64,000 nt of DNA from Puffinus mauretanicus (lineage: Eukaryota; Chordata; Aves; Procellariiformes; Procellariidae): assembly GCA_023333565.1 (NCBI GenBank), contig JAJKFH010001810.1:1054001-1118000 (forward strand), given 5' to 3'. Positions 11,241 through 22,762 of the stretch are shown here, in pieces. The notes under the pieces are model-generated. The model saw only the letters and a program-made list of their open reading frames with translations. It had not been told where the DNA came from and did not search any database. Both the position numbers and the translations under genes were made by a program. Every line of letters starts with the position of its first letter. Position 1 is the first letter of the stretch.

Positions 11241-14200
11241 ACTGTGTTGAGTCAATGTTCTCCGCACTAATCTCAAGAAATCTCAAGATTTCTGTTCTAA
11301 TGTATTTTCCACTTCGAAAGTCTGATTAGTAAGTAAGTATGGCAATTCCTACTACTAATTCAGTGACTTTAAACAAATACTAGGCAACTACTGAGACTTT
11401 TCTCAAGGGAGAGCGTACCTGAACGCTGAAGAAGATAAATGGCATATTTTTTTCCCCTTTGGTATTTTCTTTGCTGAGTATATATCTATGCATTTATATA
11501 ATCATAGAGCCAGCACTAAATGCATTTTTGTTAAATTTTGAGGTGTTTTTTTTTAAACCCATTACAAATTTTGTTACTGGAAACAAGAAGTACATCTGGA
11601 CTGTAACTAGCGTGATTGTAATTTTATTGGTTAAGTGTGGACGTCTATGCAATGTTTTCATGTGCCTTGAACTCGAACAAGAATGTTACTTGCATTAGTG
11701 CATGTATTTCATGGCCTTTCAGAATTAAACAGAGAAGACAGCTTTTCAGGAAGCCTTAATGCCTTTCCATATGGAGGCAGTGCCTTGTTGTGCACATGAT
11801 GTCTGATTTCTTTTCAGTTATGAAATTTCTTACCTTCTGGTATATGTTCCTTTATTCTTTTTTTTTTTAATGAAGGAGCAGAATTAAGCTTAATATATAA
11901 AGGGCACAGTTCTTTAACTCATAGTTGTGTAAAACTCCCTGCACAGAGAATTTTTTTTTAATCTGAGCAATGGAACTTGATGTATTTATAATGCTGGAAC
12001 TTTTCTTGTTCAGTGGGAGAAGTTGTAAATATAATTATTTTGTAATAGGAGAACAGATTGCTGTATGAAGTTGGAAAGACTTGCTGTAAGGCCTATTTCT
12101 GTCCTTAGAATAATAATATATATATGTCCTTAGAATAATAATAATACAAATATAGAACTATAGATTGGTATAGCGTAAGAATTGCAGAATATGAAATAGA
12201 ATAATACTATCAGAAATACTTTTTTTGTGTGCTTTTTCTTGTCCAGAAATTAAATTAGAATTAATAAACATAAATGGAGTTGTCTGAACTGTAAGGTTAA
12301 ATTGAAGAACTCATCTCAGGTTTACTGAATCTTAATTTGATTGAGGTCACCCCTTCCCTCTGTCGGGGGATTTGATTTCCTCAACCTTAAAGAACTGGCT
12401 GGGATTCAGATGCTGGGACCCAAATTAAAATCCAGTGCACTAAAATCCTTACAGGCTAAAAACCCACCAACCCTGACAGCGATCCAGCAAATATACTTTC
12501 CAGGACTGCACAAACTGGTAAGCATCTCCTTTCCTAGCCTGAAAGCTTCCTGGATTCCTGTTATGAGGAGATAAGCACTTACCTCCTGCCTAGACTGTAT
12601 TTGCTATTGGATTGAAGGAGGGAATCATTTATGCCTTAGCTGGGTCCCTTGAGAAGCCCTGGACAGTCAAGAATTTAAATGACTGTTTCAGGCTGAATGC
12701 CTGTCCATCTTTCCACGCTCTCTAAACAGCACCCAAAACACTCAGCTCCTGTGACACGTAAGGGTGAGGGCTGACACCATGATAGATCAGCATTTCTTCT
12801 AGCACGTCCCTAAATATAGCTCTTGATGGAGTGATACTAGCCATGAAGGGAATCCCTCACTCTTCATGCTGCTGTTCATGGAGGAGGTGTCACCAGATGT
12901 GAAATGAGGGCAGACAGTGTTGCCAGAGTCAGGATGAACACTCAGGCGTGGGTGTTGATCCTTTGGGTTTGAATTGCCCTGTTGGAGAGGGGGCAATGTG
13001 GAGCAGAGCCATTCTTGCCTTTCTCCTGTTATTCAGCAGTATCCTTTAGAGTCTGTGCAAAATCAGAGCGTGAACAAGCCAGTGGACTCAATACCGTATT
13101 CCCTGTAGCTCTCAACCTGTGATGCACCACAGCCTTTGCCCGTAGGAGTCATCGTGATAAAGCTTCAGAAAGAGCTCTGTGCCAAGCATCTTTTGCTTTC
13201 TGTTGTTGCTAGTATTGTTATTGATGATTAATCCCTGTGTACAACATACCACAATCCCCTCGTAATTCAGCTGAATTTTCTGTTGTCCTAGTACTTCATC
13301 TCCTGCAGTATGAGTATTCAACTGTTGGCATGATTATAAGCGTTGAACCAGTTCCTGAAGTGATGGAAATAGGCTACGGTGCCTCAGCAGTTCAGTACCA
13401 GGAGTTGTGCTTCATCTATAGTGCCCATATTAATTCAAAACATAAAGCCTCTTAATTTATATTTAACATAAGAAGTGTTGTCAGATACATCTCTCCTACA
13501 AGAGATGGAGAAGAAGAGCTTGCTTTCATCAGTCTGCTTCCAAATGTTCTTAATAAAACTCAGTGACTCCAGCTTTGAGTCTGGTGGCACACGTGTGTAA
13601 TGTTAACAAAGCCAGCAGGGATCCAGACCGTTATTGTTACTTTGCCAGAAAATTAGAAAGGTTTTGTCCAGCTGAGCAATGTTCTCAAGGTGGTGAGCAC
13701 CCTTAGCTTCCAGGAACTGTAATGAAATTGAAAGCACTGAATTAACTAGATAGACCTGGCATGAATTAATCAAGACAACCCATAAGCCATTTAGCAGAGT
13801 AAAACTGAGCAGTATTTGAGTGGTCAGATATCACTGTGTAAGATAGTGCTCTAACTCTCAACAGGGAAGTTATATATCTGAGGTAGTACACGATGATTTC
13901 TTGCTTGATGGATGGGTAACCTGCAGGATGATGAAATAAGTGGTGCAAAAGGCTTTCGTTTGAGTTGCTTTTAGAAAACTTGTATTTTTTTGATGAGCAA
14001 CATGCATTATTTAGTTAATTGCTACTTTAGTCCTTTTTATGGATACTAATTACGGTCGTTTGAAAAGTGTGTTGGAAAGAAATATGTATCCTGTTCCTCA
14101 TCGCCATGTGCACTCTAGCATGAGAAGATGGGGACAAATGCACCTTTTCAGGTCAGAAGCTACTGTGAGAAATCTGCAGCTGTTGAAAGAAGATGATTTC

Positions 14201-17200
14201 CTTCTGAGAAAACTATGATCTGTACTCACCGAGTCAATGAGAGCTGACTCATGATTGTGTAGCAAATAGCTGCTGCACTTTAAGGTACGATCAGCCCTAT
14301 AATAGAAATGTCAGACGAATTACATATGCCCACACCATCAGTCACGCCAGTAAAAAACTGCCATTGTAGCTGAAACCCACTTTTATCAATATGTGCTGCA
14401 GGCACTTGGAGAGAAACTGTGTTATGGTGGGGCTGAATCAGTCCAGACGGGGTAGGAGGAGGGCTAGGACATCTTCTGCAATAGATCGTGGGCTTTGGAA
14501 CTTCATCCCCGAAGAGGTCATAAAGCCCATCTGAATTTAGGAACAAGATACACATTTTTAACAGAATTATACTCCTGTATGTGTTTGACAGTACATATGC
14601 ATGCTAATGTACAGCCCAAAGGAAAGGAAAATGTTTTTTTTCTCTTGTGGAAGTCATATTGCTTTATAATTTTGTTCATCATTTATGTACCTGCTTCATC
14701 ACTGAAAATGCGGGTTAGCATTTGGATGATACCAGCTTTTCACTTAGGTGTAAACACAGACATAAAGCAGAAGCCTGTGCAGGCTCTGTGTGTCAGAGTA
14801 TCTCAGACTCCCGCCTGCTCCCCCAGTATTTCTGCAACTCGTGTGTGGTGTTGGGTTTAGGCAGCAGCTCTTGAAGAGTATCCATGGCTCTGGGTCTACC
14901 CAGGACTTCCTTCCAGCTGACCACCCGGCCAGGTGGATACAGAGCATGTGGCCAGATGTGTTTGGAGCATAAAATCCCCAATGGTCCCAAGACACCCAGG
15001 AGTTAACAGGCAGGAGCCACGCTTCGTGACTGCTCGTTCGGCATAGTCAGGGACTTTAAGAGGAAACACTCGATTTTTGGATTGGTTTCCTGAATTTTCC
15101 CTCAGTTCCTAAGGAGTTAGAACTGTACCTGCACAGGCAAAGCAATTTGCTGAGCCACATAGCGGAATAATCTCTGACATATTTTTGTTGAGCTGTGGTT
15201 TTTTATGGGCAAAGAGATTATAAACTCTTATTAAAAGAAGAATCATGTAAAAATGGAGATTACATTGGAGATAGTATGTCTAAAATACCGCATGCTTGAC
15301 AATGATAAATTATACCATTTAACATATCAGAAGCTCAGTGAAGCAATATTTTAAGAGGATGCCTAGAACTACTAAGTTCTATAAATTAATGAAAGCACGT
15401 AGAAACTGGAGTGTAAAACTCGATAAAAAAAGGAATGTATTTTTAAAGAAAAACAAGAGGATATAGGGTGGTTTATGTATTTAGTCCGTGCTTTCCCCCA
15501 TGAGACAAGTATTTCTGTGAGTGAACAGGAAAATTATCTGATTATGGTCACTTCCATAAGTCATTTCAATTTATTCATCCATTATAAAATATGTCAAGAG
15601 AAGATGCATTGCACCCATTGCTTCTAATGTTGGCAGGACTAGAAAGGAGACTGCATTTCACAGGCTGAAGAATGCCACTTCTGAGTCTAATACTGAGTCT
15701 AATGCCTTCTCACATACTAGAAAAGAGAGCAGAAACTACTGGTAGTGTTTCCCCACATACTTTCAGGTATTGTTGTTAGAGAGCCTCTGGCAGAAGTCAT
15801 GCTAGCTATAAAAAATTGGTGACGTGGACTTAGCTCTTTGCATCACAAGCAGCAGCAGTTCTCGACATTTCTTGTCATCTGCACCAGACATGCCTTCACC
15901 AGGTATTAAAAATTAACCTAATCCTGCAGCTGAGTCTCCGGGGAGTTTGTATGCCTTTGGGAGTTCCGCAGTGGCAAAGGAAAAAGAAAAAATCAGAGAA
16001 AAACAACAACAACAAAAAGCAGCCAGCCTTGACTGAGCAATCAGTTTCTCTTCCTCTAAGACTGGGGGAAACTTTTCAGTTTGCTTTATTACCAGGCTTG
16101 GAAGCAAAGTCCTGGCAATAGCAGCTCACAGTTCAGCCTGCTGCTCTGAAGACTGTGCTTTATCTTCATCAAAATTCTCTCAGGGAACATGAAGCTCCAG
16201 AATTCTGTCGTGCCCTCAAGACTCTGCAGGTTGGGGCTCCTTACCTTTTACACCTTTCCTCAGAACTCCTCAGACCGGCAGGGACTCTTCACTAGATTTG
16301 CTGGTGTCTGATCTGCATGATGATCATGAATCTGGCTTCTTGCCTCTGAAGCTTTGTCTACAAAACAGAATTTCGCTATCACCACTATGCCATTGTCAGT
16401 TCACAATGTGTCTTATAATACAAACCCATTATTACAAACCCCGTAGCTACAAACAATCCAGAAAGAGTTTCATGACTTTTCTTCTGTCCAGGGATAGCTA
16501 TTCTGTTATCCACTGTTGCCACAGCAGTCGCTGCAGTAGTCACGGCGGCACTGCAGCAGCAGTGCTGAACAAAGGTACCACACAGATGCAAAGATGCTGT
16601 GGATCTTCCCAGTGCAGTCATCTGTCATTGATGGCTTATCTCCAAAGCAGCACGTGCGGTGCCTGAACAGTGTCTTATCCCATTCCCACCATCATTTGCA
16701 GAACTCAGCTGTGGTGTTACGTGTCTAGCCTCAGCTCCAATTCATTCATCAGCCCTTTGTCCTAGGCTCAACAGAGAGACACAGACACAGAAGGGAAAAT
16801 TGTACCAAAAAGGCAGGATTCAGTTGGGTTTTTCTTTCGTCTTGGGAAATTCATCTGGAAAATTCAACAAGGAGACAGCAGAACCTGCAGCGAACACACA
16901 TACACAAAGTACACTCCATGTCTGTTAGCAATATCTAATCGTGTGTCAGCCTTGAGTTTTCAGAGTATGAAGCGTACATAGGCAAGTATTAATTGTCACA
17001 GATCCCTATGGAAGTTTTCTGCTCGTATGTAAATAAAGCACCTCAGTTTATACAGTTAGTCTAAGACCTATTAATTTCAAATAGATAGCATTATTCTCAT
17101 ACAAGCTTTTATATGTATTTCTGTCTTCCCCACCTGTACTGTAGTTTCTCTCCTATCTTAATTTTACTATTCGTTATTGATTGAATCTCATCCACAGTTT

Positions 17201-19632
17201 ATAAGAACAGAATGGTTCAGCAGGTGGGTTGTAAGCCAGATCTCGACTCGGGATGGTGTCAGAAATACCATAATCTTTTCTTTGGTAGCCTCAGTACAGA
17301 CACTAAGATCTGTACAGATTCCCAGATCCTAAGATCCTTGTCCGTCTTGCCTAACTTTATCTAACAGTTACTGAGTGAGGGAGACTGGTGACCCTCCATT
17401 AGTCAGTGGCCGTAGATAATAATTTACAGAGGTTGAACCCACTCAATATCTGGAAATTTTCCTTCTTTTTTCATCATCTTCCTTGTTCTTCTAAAGACTC
17501 ATTTGATAGGAGAGTTCAGGTTTGTCTGAATGAGGGCAGGAAAAACCCAAGAACAGTCTTTAAAGGAGTGAGAGAACTTACAAAGCCTGGTGTACCATGC
17601 AGTTTTCTCTTATATTTCAGTTACTGCCTGTTTAATAAAGTGGAAGTTTTAATTAAAACCTTTTTTTTTTTGTAGTTGAGATGTTCATAATGGCTTTCTC
17701 CTATGTATTTTTGTTGTTGTCAGAGAAAGTAGTTGAGCAGCCTTTCAAACTTGGCATTAATGTAGATTACACTTTCTATCCTGTGTGAACAAGCCTTTCA
17801 GAAATACAGTATCTCAAAGACCTTCCCCCTCCTTTGAATTTGATTAAAATTAACTGGTAGGCTGAAAGGTATTTGAAAAGGTTTGATGCATAGTTGACCA
17901 AGCAACATGGTTGCGTAGGCTTCATTTCATTAGTCAGGTGTATGACAGAGTAAAGAGTTCATTCCTGCAGTGCTCAGTAGTACTCTAAATTTGGAAAACA
18001 TGCGTTTTTAATTTTTAATGAAAATTTTGAGCACTGTGAAGTTTCTTGGTCATCCTTGCTCCTTGGACACAAGCACAGCAGGAAATGGAAGCTGGTGGAG
18101 CCAGTTTTACAATGGACGGGAATAAATCAGTTCCGCTAATTGACCCCACCACTCTGTGGAACTTGATAATGGTGAAAGACTCAGGTCCATGGGCTTGTGG
18201 TTCTTCTGCTTTTGAGACTTTATGGAAAGGAAAGGGAGCTTCCATTTATCTTTACTCTTTTGTCAAAAACCCCAGAGCAGGAAAGAGCAGGAAGAAGTTA
18301 TCTTACTAAGCAGTCAGTATGTTGAAAGCCTGCAACTTTCTGTGTTCTGCATCTCCTAAATCCAGAGCCTTGCACAGGGTTCCCAAGGAAGTCCTTGGGA
18401 AGGAGTCCTCCAAGGTGCATGGGGACTGTAGTGCAAGGGGAAGAGTGAAAGTTTTGTCAATGCCCACTTTAGTTCAATATTGCACATTGGCATCAGCTGA
18501 TGTCTAACAAATGCAAAAAAAAATATGATATTTCGATCATTACTGAACTCAATTTGGCTGTCATGCTGTATTAATCTAGATAAAGGAAGTACTCTGAGAA
18601 CGTCCATCATTATAAGAATGATGATTGCATTAATATCATACATTTCAGCTCAAAGCACTTCACAAGCCACAGAGCTTTATAAGCATAGAAATATAGGCCT
18701 CACTAGGATAAAGAAAAATTAATGGTCATATTACAATGCAGAGCACCGCAGTGGGAAGAATACGCAATGCACAGAAATTTCTTACAATCCAAAAAAATCA
18801 TATAGATAGGAGGTGTGCTTTATGGTCTTTTTGCCATTTAATATCCTGCTTTCAATCTGCTCCCATGTAAAAAACAAATTCCAGAAATGCCTCTTCCAGA
18901 TTTGCCCTTATTTATGGCAAAATTTATCCCCTCATTGACTTCTTGTTTAATTTAGTTTTAACAGTGTTTTTCTTCAGCAATCTAGAATTTACTATTCTTG
19001 TTTTTAAGTTATATGAGATTCTCAGTTGCTAAACTGGTGGTATGAGTTTACATTAAGGGAAATCTGGTCCTGTGTACTTAAGGTATATAAAATCCTTGTA
19101 ATAGTTATTTTTGACACTTTGATCTCTCAGATTCAGAGCCCCATGAAAAGTCTGACTGCAGTACTGACACCTTCCTACTGTAACACTGAGAAAAACATGC
19201 GAGTGTTCTGAACTTGAGGAGTTTTCACTGTTCATATTTTGCTTGTCATGCTTGATGTACTTAAGAAATAAAGTGGTAAACTCCTGCTTTGATTTTGGGG
19301 GATTTGTGCAGAGAAATACAAATTTACTCTTAAATTTTGCTGGGAAAGACTATTTGGAACACTTAGAAAATAGAGCACCTGCTACAGAATATAACTGCAA
19401 ACAGCTGTAGGTGACATCATTCTTTTTAATTTTTGATGCTTACCTTACATTATTGGATCTAACCTGACCTGATGTATCTTGTTACATACATAATTTGACA
19501 TATAAAATTAAAACCAATTCCATTTTGCATTCTGAACAACTGATAATAGTTTATTTGGAAAATGAAATTTGAAAGCAGAGTAGCATGGCCTGTTTGTGAA
19601 AAAGATAGAAATTATTTATGATTAAAAACCTT
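11241..19632. other. AT-rich non-coding stretch, no gene recognised
   Basis: I see only scattered short open frames without domain similarity, short homopolymer runs and one small tandem duplication at 12100-12145. AATAAA or ATTAAA motifs occur (for example near 13,553 and 17,033), as expected in AT-rich DNA. No transposon ends, RNA genes or exon-like segments could be supported. Confidence 0.55.
12100..12145. repeat. 25-bp tandem duplication
   Basis: The segment TGTCCTTAGAATAATAAT at 12100-12117 recurs at 12125-12142 with a short TATATA spacer and one extra AAT unit at the end. This looks like a recent replication-slippage duplication. Confidence 0.8.
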
Positions 19633-19832
19633 TGTCCTGGTTTTGGCTGGGATAGAGTAAAATTTCTCCCTAGTGCTGTTTTGGATTCAGTATGAGAAGA
19701 ATGTTGATAACACACTGATGTTTTTAGTTGTTACTAAGTACCCTACTCGTCAAGGACTTTTTAGCTTCCCATGCTCTGCCAAGTGCACAAGAGGCTGGGA
19801 AGGAGCATAGCTGGGGCAGCTGGCCCAGCTGG

Positions 19833-19878
19833 CCAATGGGGTATTCCATACCATGTGACGTCATGCTCAGTATACAAA
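19833..19878 (+). promoter_or_regulatory. LTR promoter motifs: CCAAT, CRE and TATA-like
   Basis: CCAAT lies at 19833-19837, a perfect CRE octamer TGACGTCA at 19856-19863, and a weakened TATA-like TATACAAA at 19871-19878. The order and spacing match the related LTR, whose TATA box is intact. The CRE motif is the classic binding site for CREB/ATF factors. Present-day activity is not shown. Confidence 0.55.
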
Positions 19879-19967
19879 TGGTAGGTGTGTTCCAGGAAGT
19901 AGCGATCACTACTTGGTTATCAGTCAGCGGGTGGTGAGCAATTGCATTGTGCATCACTCATTTTGTA

Positions 19968-19968
<1 letters not shown>

Positions 19969-20010
<42 letters not shown>
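19969..20010 (+). repeat. (ATT)14 microsatellite inside the LTR
   Basis: Fourteen uninterrupted ATT units sit where the related LTR at 42826-43412 has a T-rich non-repetitive segment. The expansion therefore arose after or during divergence of this copy or subfamily. Its purity suggests it is probably polymorphic. Confidence 0.97.
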
Positions 20011-20013
<3 letters not shown>

Positions 20014-20030
20014 CCTTCCTTTTCTGTTCT

Positions 20031-20036
20031 ATTAAA
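20031..20036 (+). terminator. ATTAAA poly(A) signal of the LTR
   Basis: ATTAAA is followed by the same CTGTCTTTATCTCAACC context in both related LTRs, marking the end of the R region by position and conservation. Confidence 0.55.
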
Positions 20037-20166
20037 CTGTCTTTATCTCAACCCATGAGTTTTTTCACTCTTGCCCTTCCGATTCTCTCCCCGTCCCACT
20101 GGAGGTCGGGGGGAGTGAGCAAGCAGCTGTGTGGTGTTTGTCTGCCTGCTGGGTTAAACCACAACA

Positions 20167-21734
20167 CCTTTAAATTCTGTTTGCTGTCATCTTTTATTTT
20201 ATGAAACTCAAGAATGAAAAAAGGATTTTTAAAGGCTGCTTCAATATGTACATTATTTTCTAATTTGACAATAGATATTTTGATTTGTAATCTAAAAGAC
20301 CTTCATTGACTTGAAGGAATTTTGGATTGGACACCTTATGAAATTGTCGCCATTAGAAATTTTACACATCATTTAAATCTATGTGAAGAAATACAGGATC
20401 ATCAGAATATAGCAATGGAATCTGGCCAGGTAGATTATGTATGTCTCATTTTGTACTCTATGTCTCAACCTTTTAAGCTCAGTGACCTCTATTCAAAGTA
20501 AAGAATTTTCACACTCCTCTTGTTTTAGTATTAAAGTAAGAAAAAAAAGGCAGAAATACTAACAGTGATAAACCTGTGTAATTTATTAGTGTGTCTGTGT
20601 TTTGAAAAGCTAATGCGTAATATTCAGCCTTGAAGGGTAGAAGCTTTTTGGAACAAGCTTTTCTATTCTTCATATTGGATTTAAATATCTAGCACCTTGT
20701 AGTCTCTCTTAATTACCTTTGTGAAACCATAGGAACCCCAGAAAACCTCCGAAGTTCATGAATTGCAACTGTCCAATATTTGTAAAAATTATATACCACA
20801 TAGATGGAAAGAATTAAATGTTCAGATGGCTGAGTTACATCTTTGCAACAGAGTCTGCATAAAGGGATGCAGAAACTGCTAGAGACCTAGGCCGGTATCC
20901 AAAAAGAAGTCAATAAATTGTTCCCAGGAGCTGCATCTTAATAAGGATAACTCAGTGGAAAGCAGAACTTTCTGTTTTACGAGCACATTGTGAAAAAAAT
21001 CATCCTTTTTTATTGAAACTCAAAAACGTGTAACCCAAGAATCTACCCAACGACTGGGAGAAATTGTGAAACACTAGATTTTACACAAATCCAGCCCAAG
21101 ACTTGTTAAGATTGGCTGGATTCTGAAAGCAGAACATGGACTTCAGCTTTGATTTGGTCCTCCCAGAGTGATCACCACCTTGTGTGACTGAGTAGTATAA
21201 TGTACAGGCAATAAACCGATGAAGAATAATGATGTATAAAAGATGAATAATTAGTTGGGACAATGAATGTCTGCTGATACCACCAGAAAACATACTGTTG
21301 AGAATTTAAATACAATAATGAAGTCTTAGTACAATGTAGCCTCAGTTGGCTTTGTGTGATTAACTATCAGTGGAGAGACAAGAAAGATGAGAAAGAGTGG
21401 AAATGGTGATGGAGCAAGGGAGAGGGAGGAGAGGTTCTTGTCGGTAGGTTTTCTTCAGATTGTTCCTATGAGACTGGATTGCTCTTGCCTCTGCAGATGC
21501 GAAAATTATTCAAGATCCAGAGGTGTTTCACCACGTATCATGCACCACACCTGCTTGTGCCTCGTGGTCAGCATTGGGCTTCAGTTTATTTCTATACTCA
21601 TGCCATTTAAAATATAGGAGCTGTGTCTCCAAGACTGCAAAAGATTTGCATGTATAACTATTTGCAAATTTTTGATGGGGTTTTTGGGAAGTTTTAGACA
21701 AGGAAAAAACTATTTTCAAGTCCATGTTTCCATC
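20167..21734. other. AT-rich spacer between two LTRs, no gene recognised
   Basis: Only short frames without recognisable similarity are present. It does not resemble retroviral internal sequence, which supports treating the flanking LTRs as independent insertions; they also lie on opposite strands. The last five bases before the next element (CCATC, 21730-21734) form its left target-site duplication. Confidence 0.55.
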
Positions 21735-21799
21735 TGTCATGAATGAGTGGTTTGAGGCCGCTTAAAGAATCACCAGCAAAGGTATTAGCAGAACGTGAT

Positions 21800-21805
21800 T
21801 TTAAT
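21800..21805 (-). terminator. ATTAAA poly(A) signal of the minus-strand LTR
   Basis: ATTAAA on the minus strand lies about 115 bases downstream of the TATA box and about 65 bases before the LTR 3' end, a normal R/U5 arrangement. Confidence 0.5.
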
Positions 21806-21916
21806 AGAAATTTATGAAGGCGCAACTTACAAAATCCGACGGCAAGGTTCACTCTGTTACTTATTACATGGACAAAGCACACACTGGAAAATCGTGTCAG
21901 AATTGAGTTGGAATGA

Positions 21917-21922
21917 TTTATA
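21917..21922 (-). promoter_or_regulatory. TATA box of the minus-strand LTR
   Basis: TATAAA on the minus strand is preceded by a GC-richer block of several hundred bases (putative U3). It is the only well-placed TATA box upstream of the ATTAAA signal. Confidence 0.5.
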
Positions 21923-22762
21923 CAGAGACTGAGAACAAAGTTCATTCACAGTTTTAAGGTAGATCATAAGATTTTAGCAGCACTTTATCATTGACTAATT
22001 TAACATTTACGAAGTGAGTTAATAGAGTCTACTACAATCACTACAGTGACTTGATTACAGATTATGCTTACTATTGGTTATCTAAATCGACACACACACA
22101 CATACATAGGATCCTAAAGCTAGGTAAAGGTACCTGTTAAAAATCCCCCTCGGGTCTTGTGAAATACTCACACTAAACGTCTTGGCATTTCTCAACGGGT
22201 GAAGGATTGAGCCACGAGTGTCTCAGCCGAGGAGTGTTTCAGCCCAGGTCCCGACAGTCCTCTGAATATCACAAACTCAAGAGTTTGTGGACTCTGAGAG
22301 GCGTCCCACTCAGAGGGAGACTCTGGGCGCAGCCCACTGTGGTCCAGGAGAGCTCAAAGGGTCTCACTTGGGACCGCTGTTTACAGGGTCGCAAGATGAT
22401 TGGCTTTAGTCATCAGTAAATTTCCATCCTGGCCACTATCCAGGGTGGTCCGGGATAGTAATTATGGTACTGTTCCACGGTAACAATGGTATCATTCCAC
22501 TTGAGCTACGATCCAGCTAGGGAATGCTTCAGGGCAGTCAGGGGTGACAAATTATCCCCTGCTCTGGTTCCCGGCCTTCATCAGGTAGCTGGTGTCCCTG
22601 GTACCGTCAGTGTTGCTCCCCACCTTAGCCATGCAAGAGTGCCGGGTACGGTCAAGGGACGCTCCACCGCCCAACTCGTTACACAATGGCTAAGGCCTAA
22701 CAGGAGTTCCTGAGATCATCGAGTGGCCCAGGGGAAGGGGGGGAATGCACCTCCACACCATC

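Larger units (their letters stand above)
19633..20166 (+). mobile_element. Solo LTR of an avian endogenous retrovirus (older or divergent member)
   Basis: The element starts TGTCCTGG and ends ACAACA, fitting the TG...CA rule for LTRs. It is flanked by a short direct repeat: CCTT lies immediately on both sides, extending to ACCTT or CCTTT if one base is shared with an LTR end. It is clearly related to the LTR at 42826-43412. Both share the opening, the segment around the CRE octamer, ATTAAACTGTCTTTATCTCAACC and the closing GGTTAAACCA block, but much of the 5' half differs, so they are distinct subfamilies. No gag, pol or env sequence adjoins it, so it is a solo LTR, which would have held promoter and polyadenylation signals for the provirus. 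It is unusual in carrying an expanded (ATT) array just upstream of the poly(A) signal. Confidence 0.88.
21735..22757 (-). mobile_element. Solo LTR of a second retroviral family, about 1,023 bp
   Basis: On the plus strand the block begins TGTCATGAATG and ends CACCTCCACA, so on its own (minus) strand it starts TGTGGAGG and ends CATGACA. It is bounded by a perfect 5-bp direct repeat, CCATC, at 21730-21734 and 22758-22762. Read on the minus strand it has a GC-richer 5' (U3) part, then TATAAA at 21922-21917 and ATTAAA at 21805-21800, about 115 bases apart, as in an LTR. It is unlike the other LTRs here in length and sequence. There are no primer-binding site, gag or pol remains on either side. I cannot give a database family name. 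A 5-bp duplication fits ERVL-like or other non-ERVK families. Confidence 0.8.

Noticed and set aside
13540..13620. AATAAAACTCAGTGACTCC resembling the R/U5 part of an LTR
   Set aside because: No TG...CA ends with matching target duplications could be found around it.
19633..22757. The two LTRs at 19.6 kb and 21.7 kb as ends of one provirus
   Set aside because: They are on opposite strands, have unrelated sequence, and each has its own flanking duplication.
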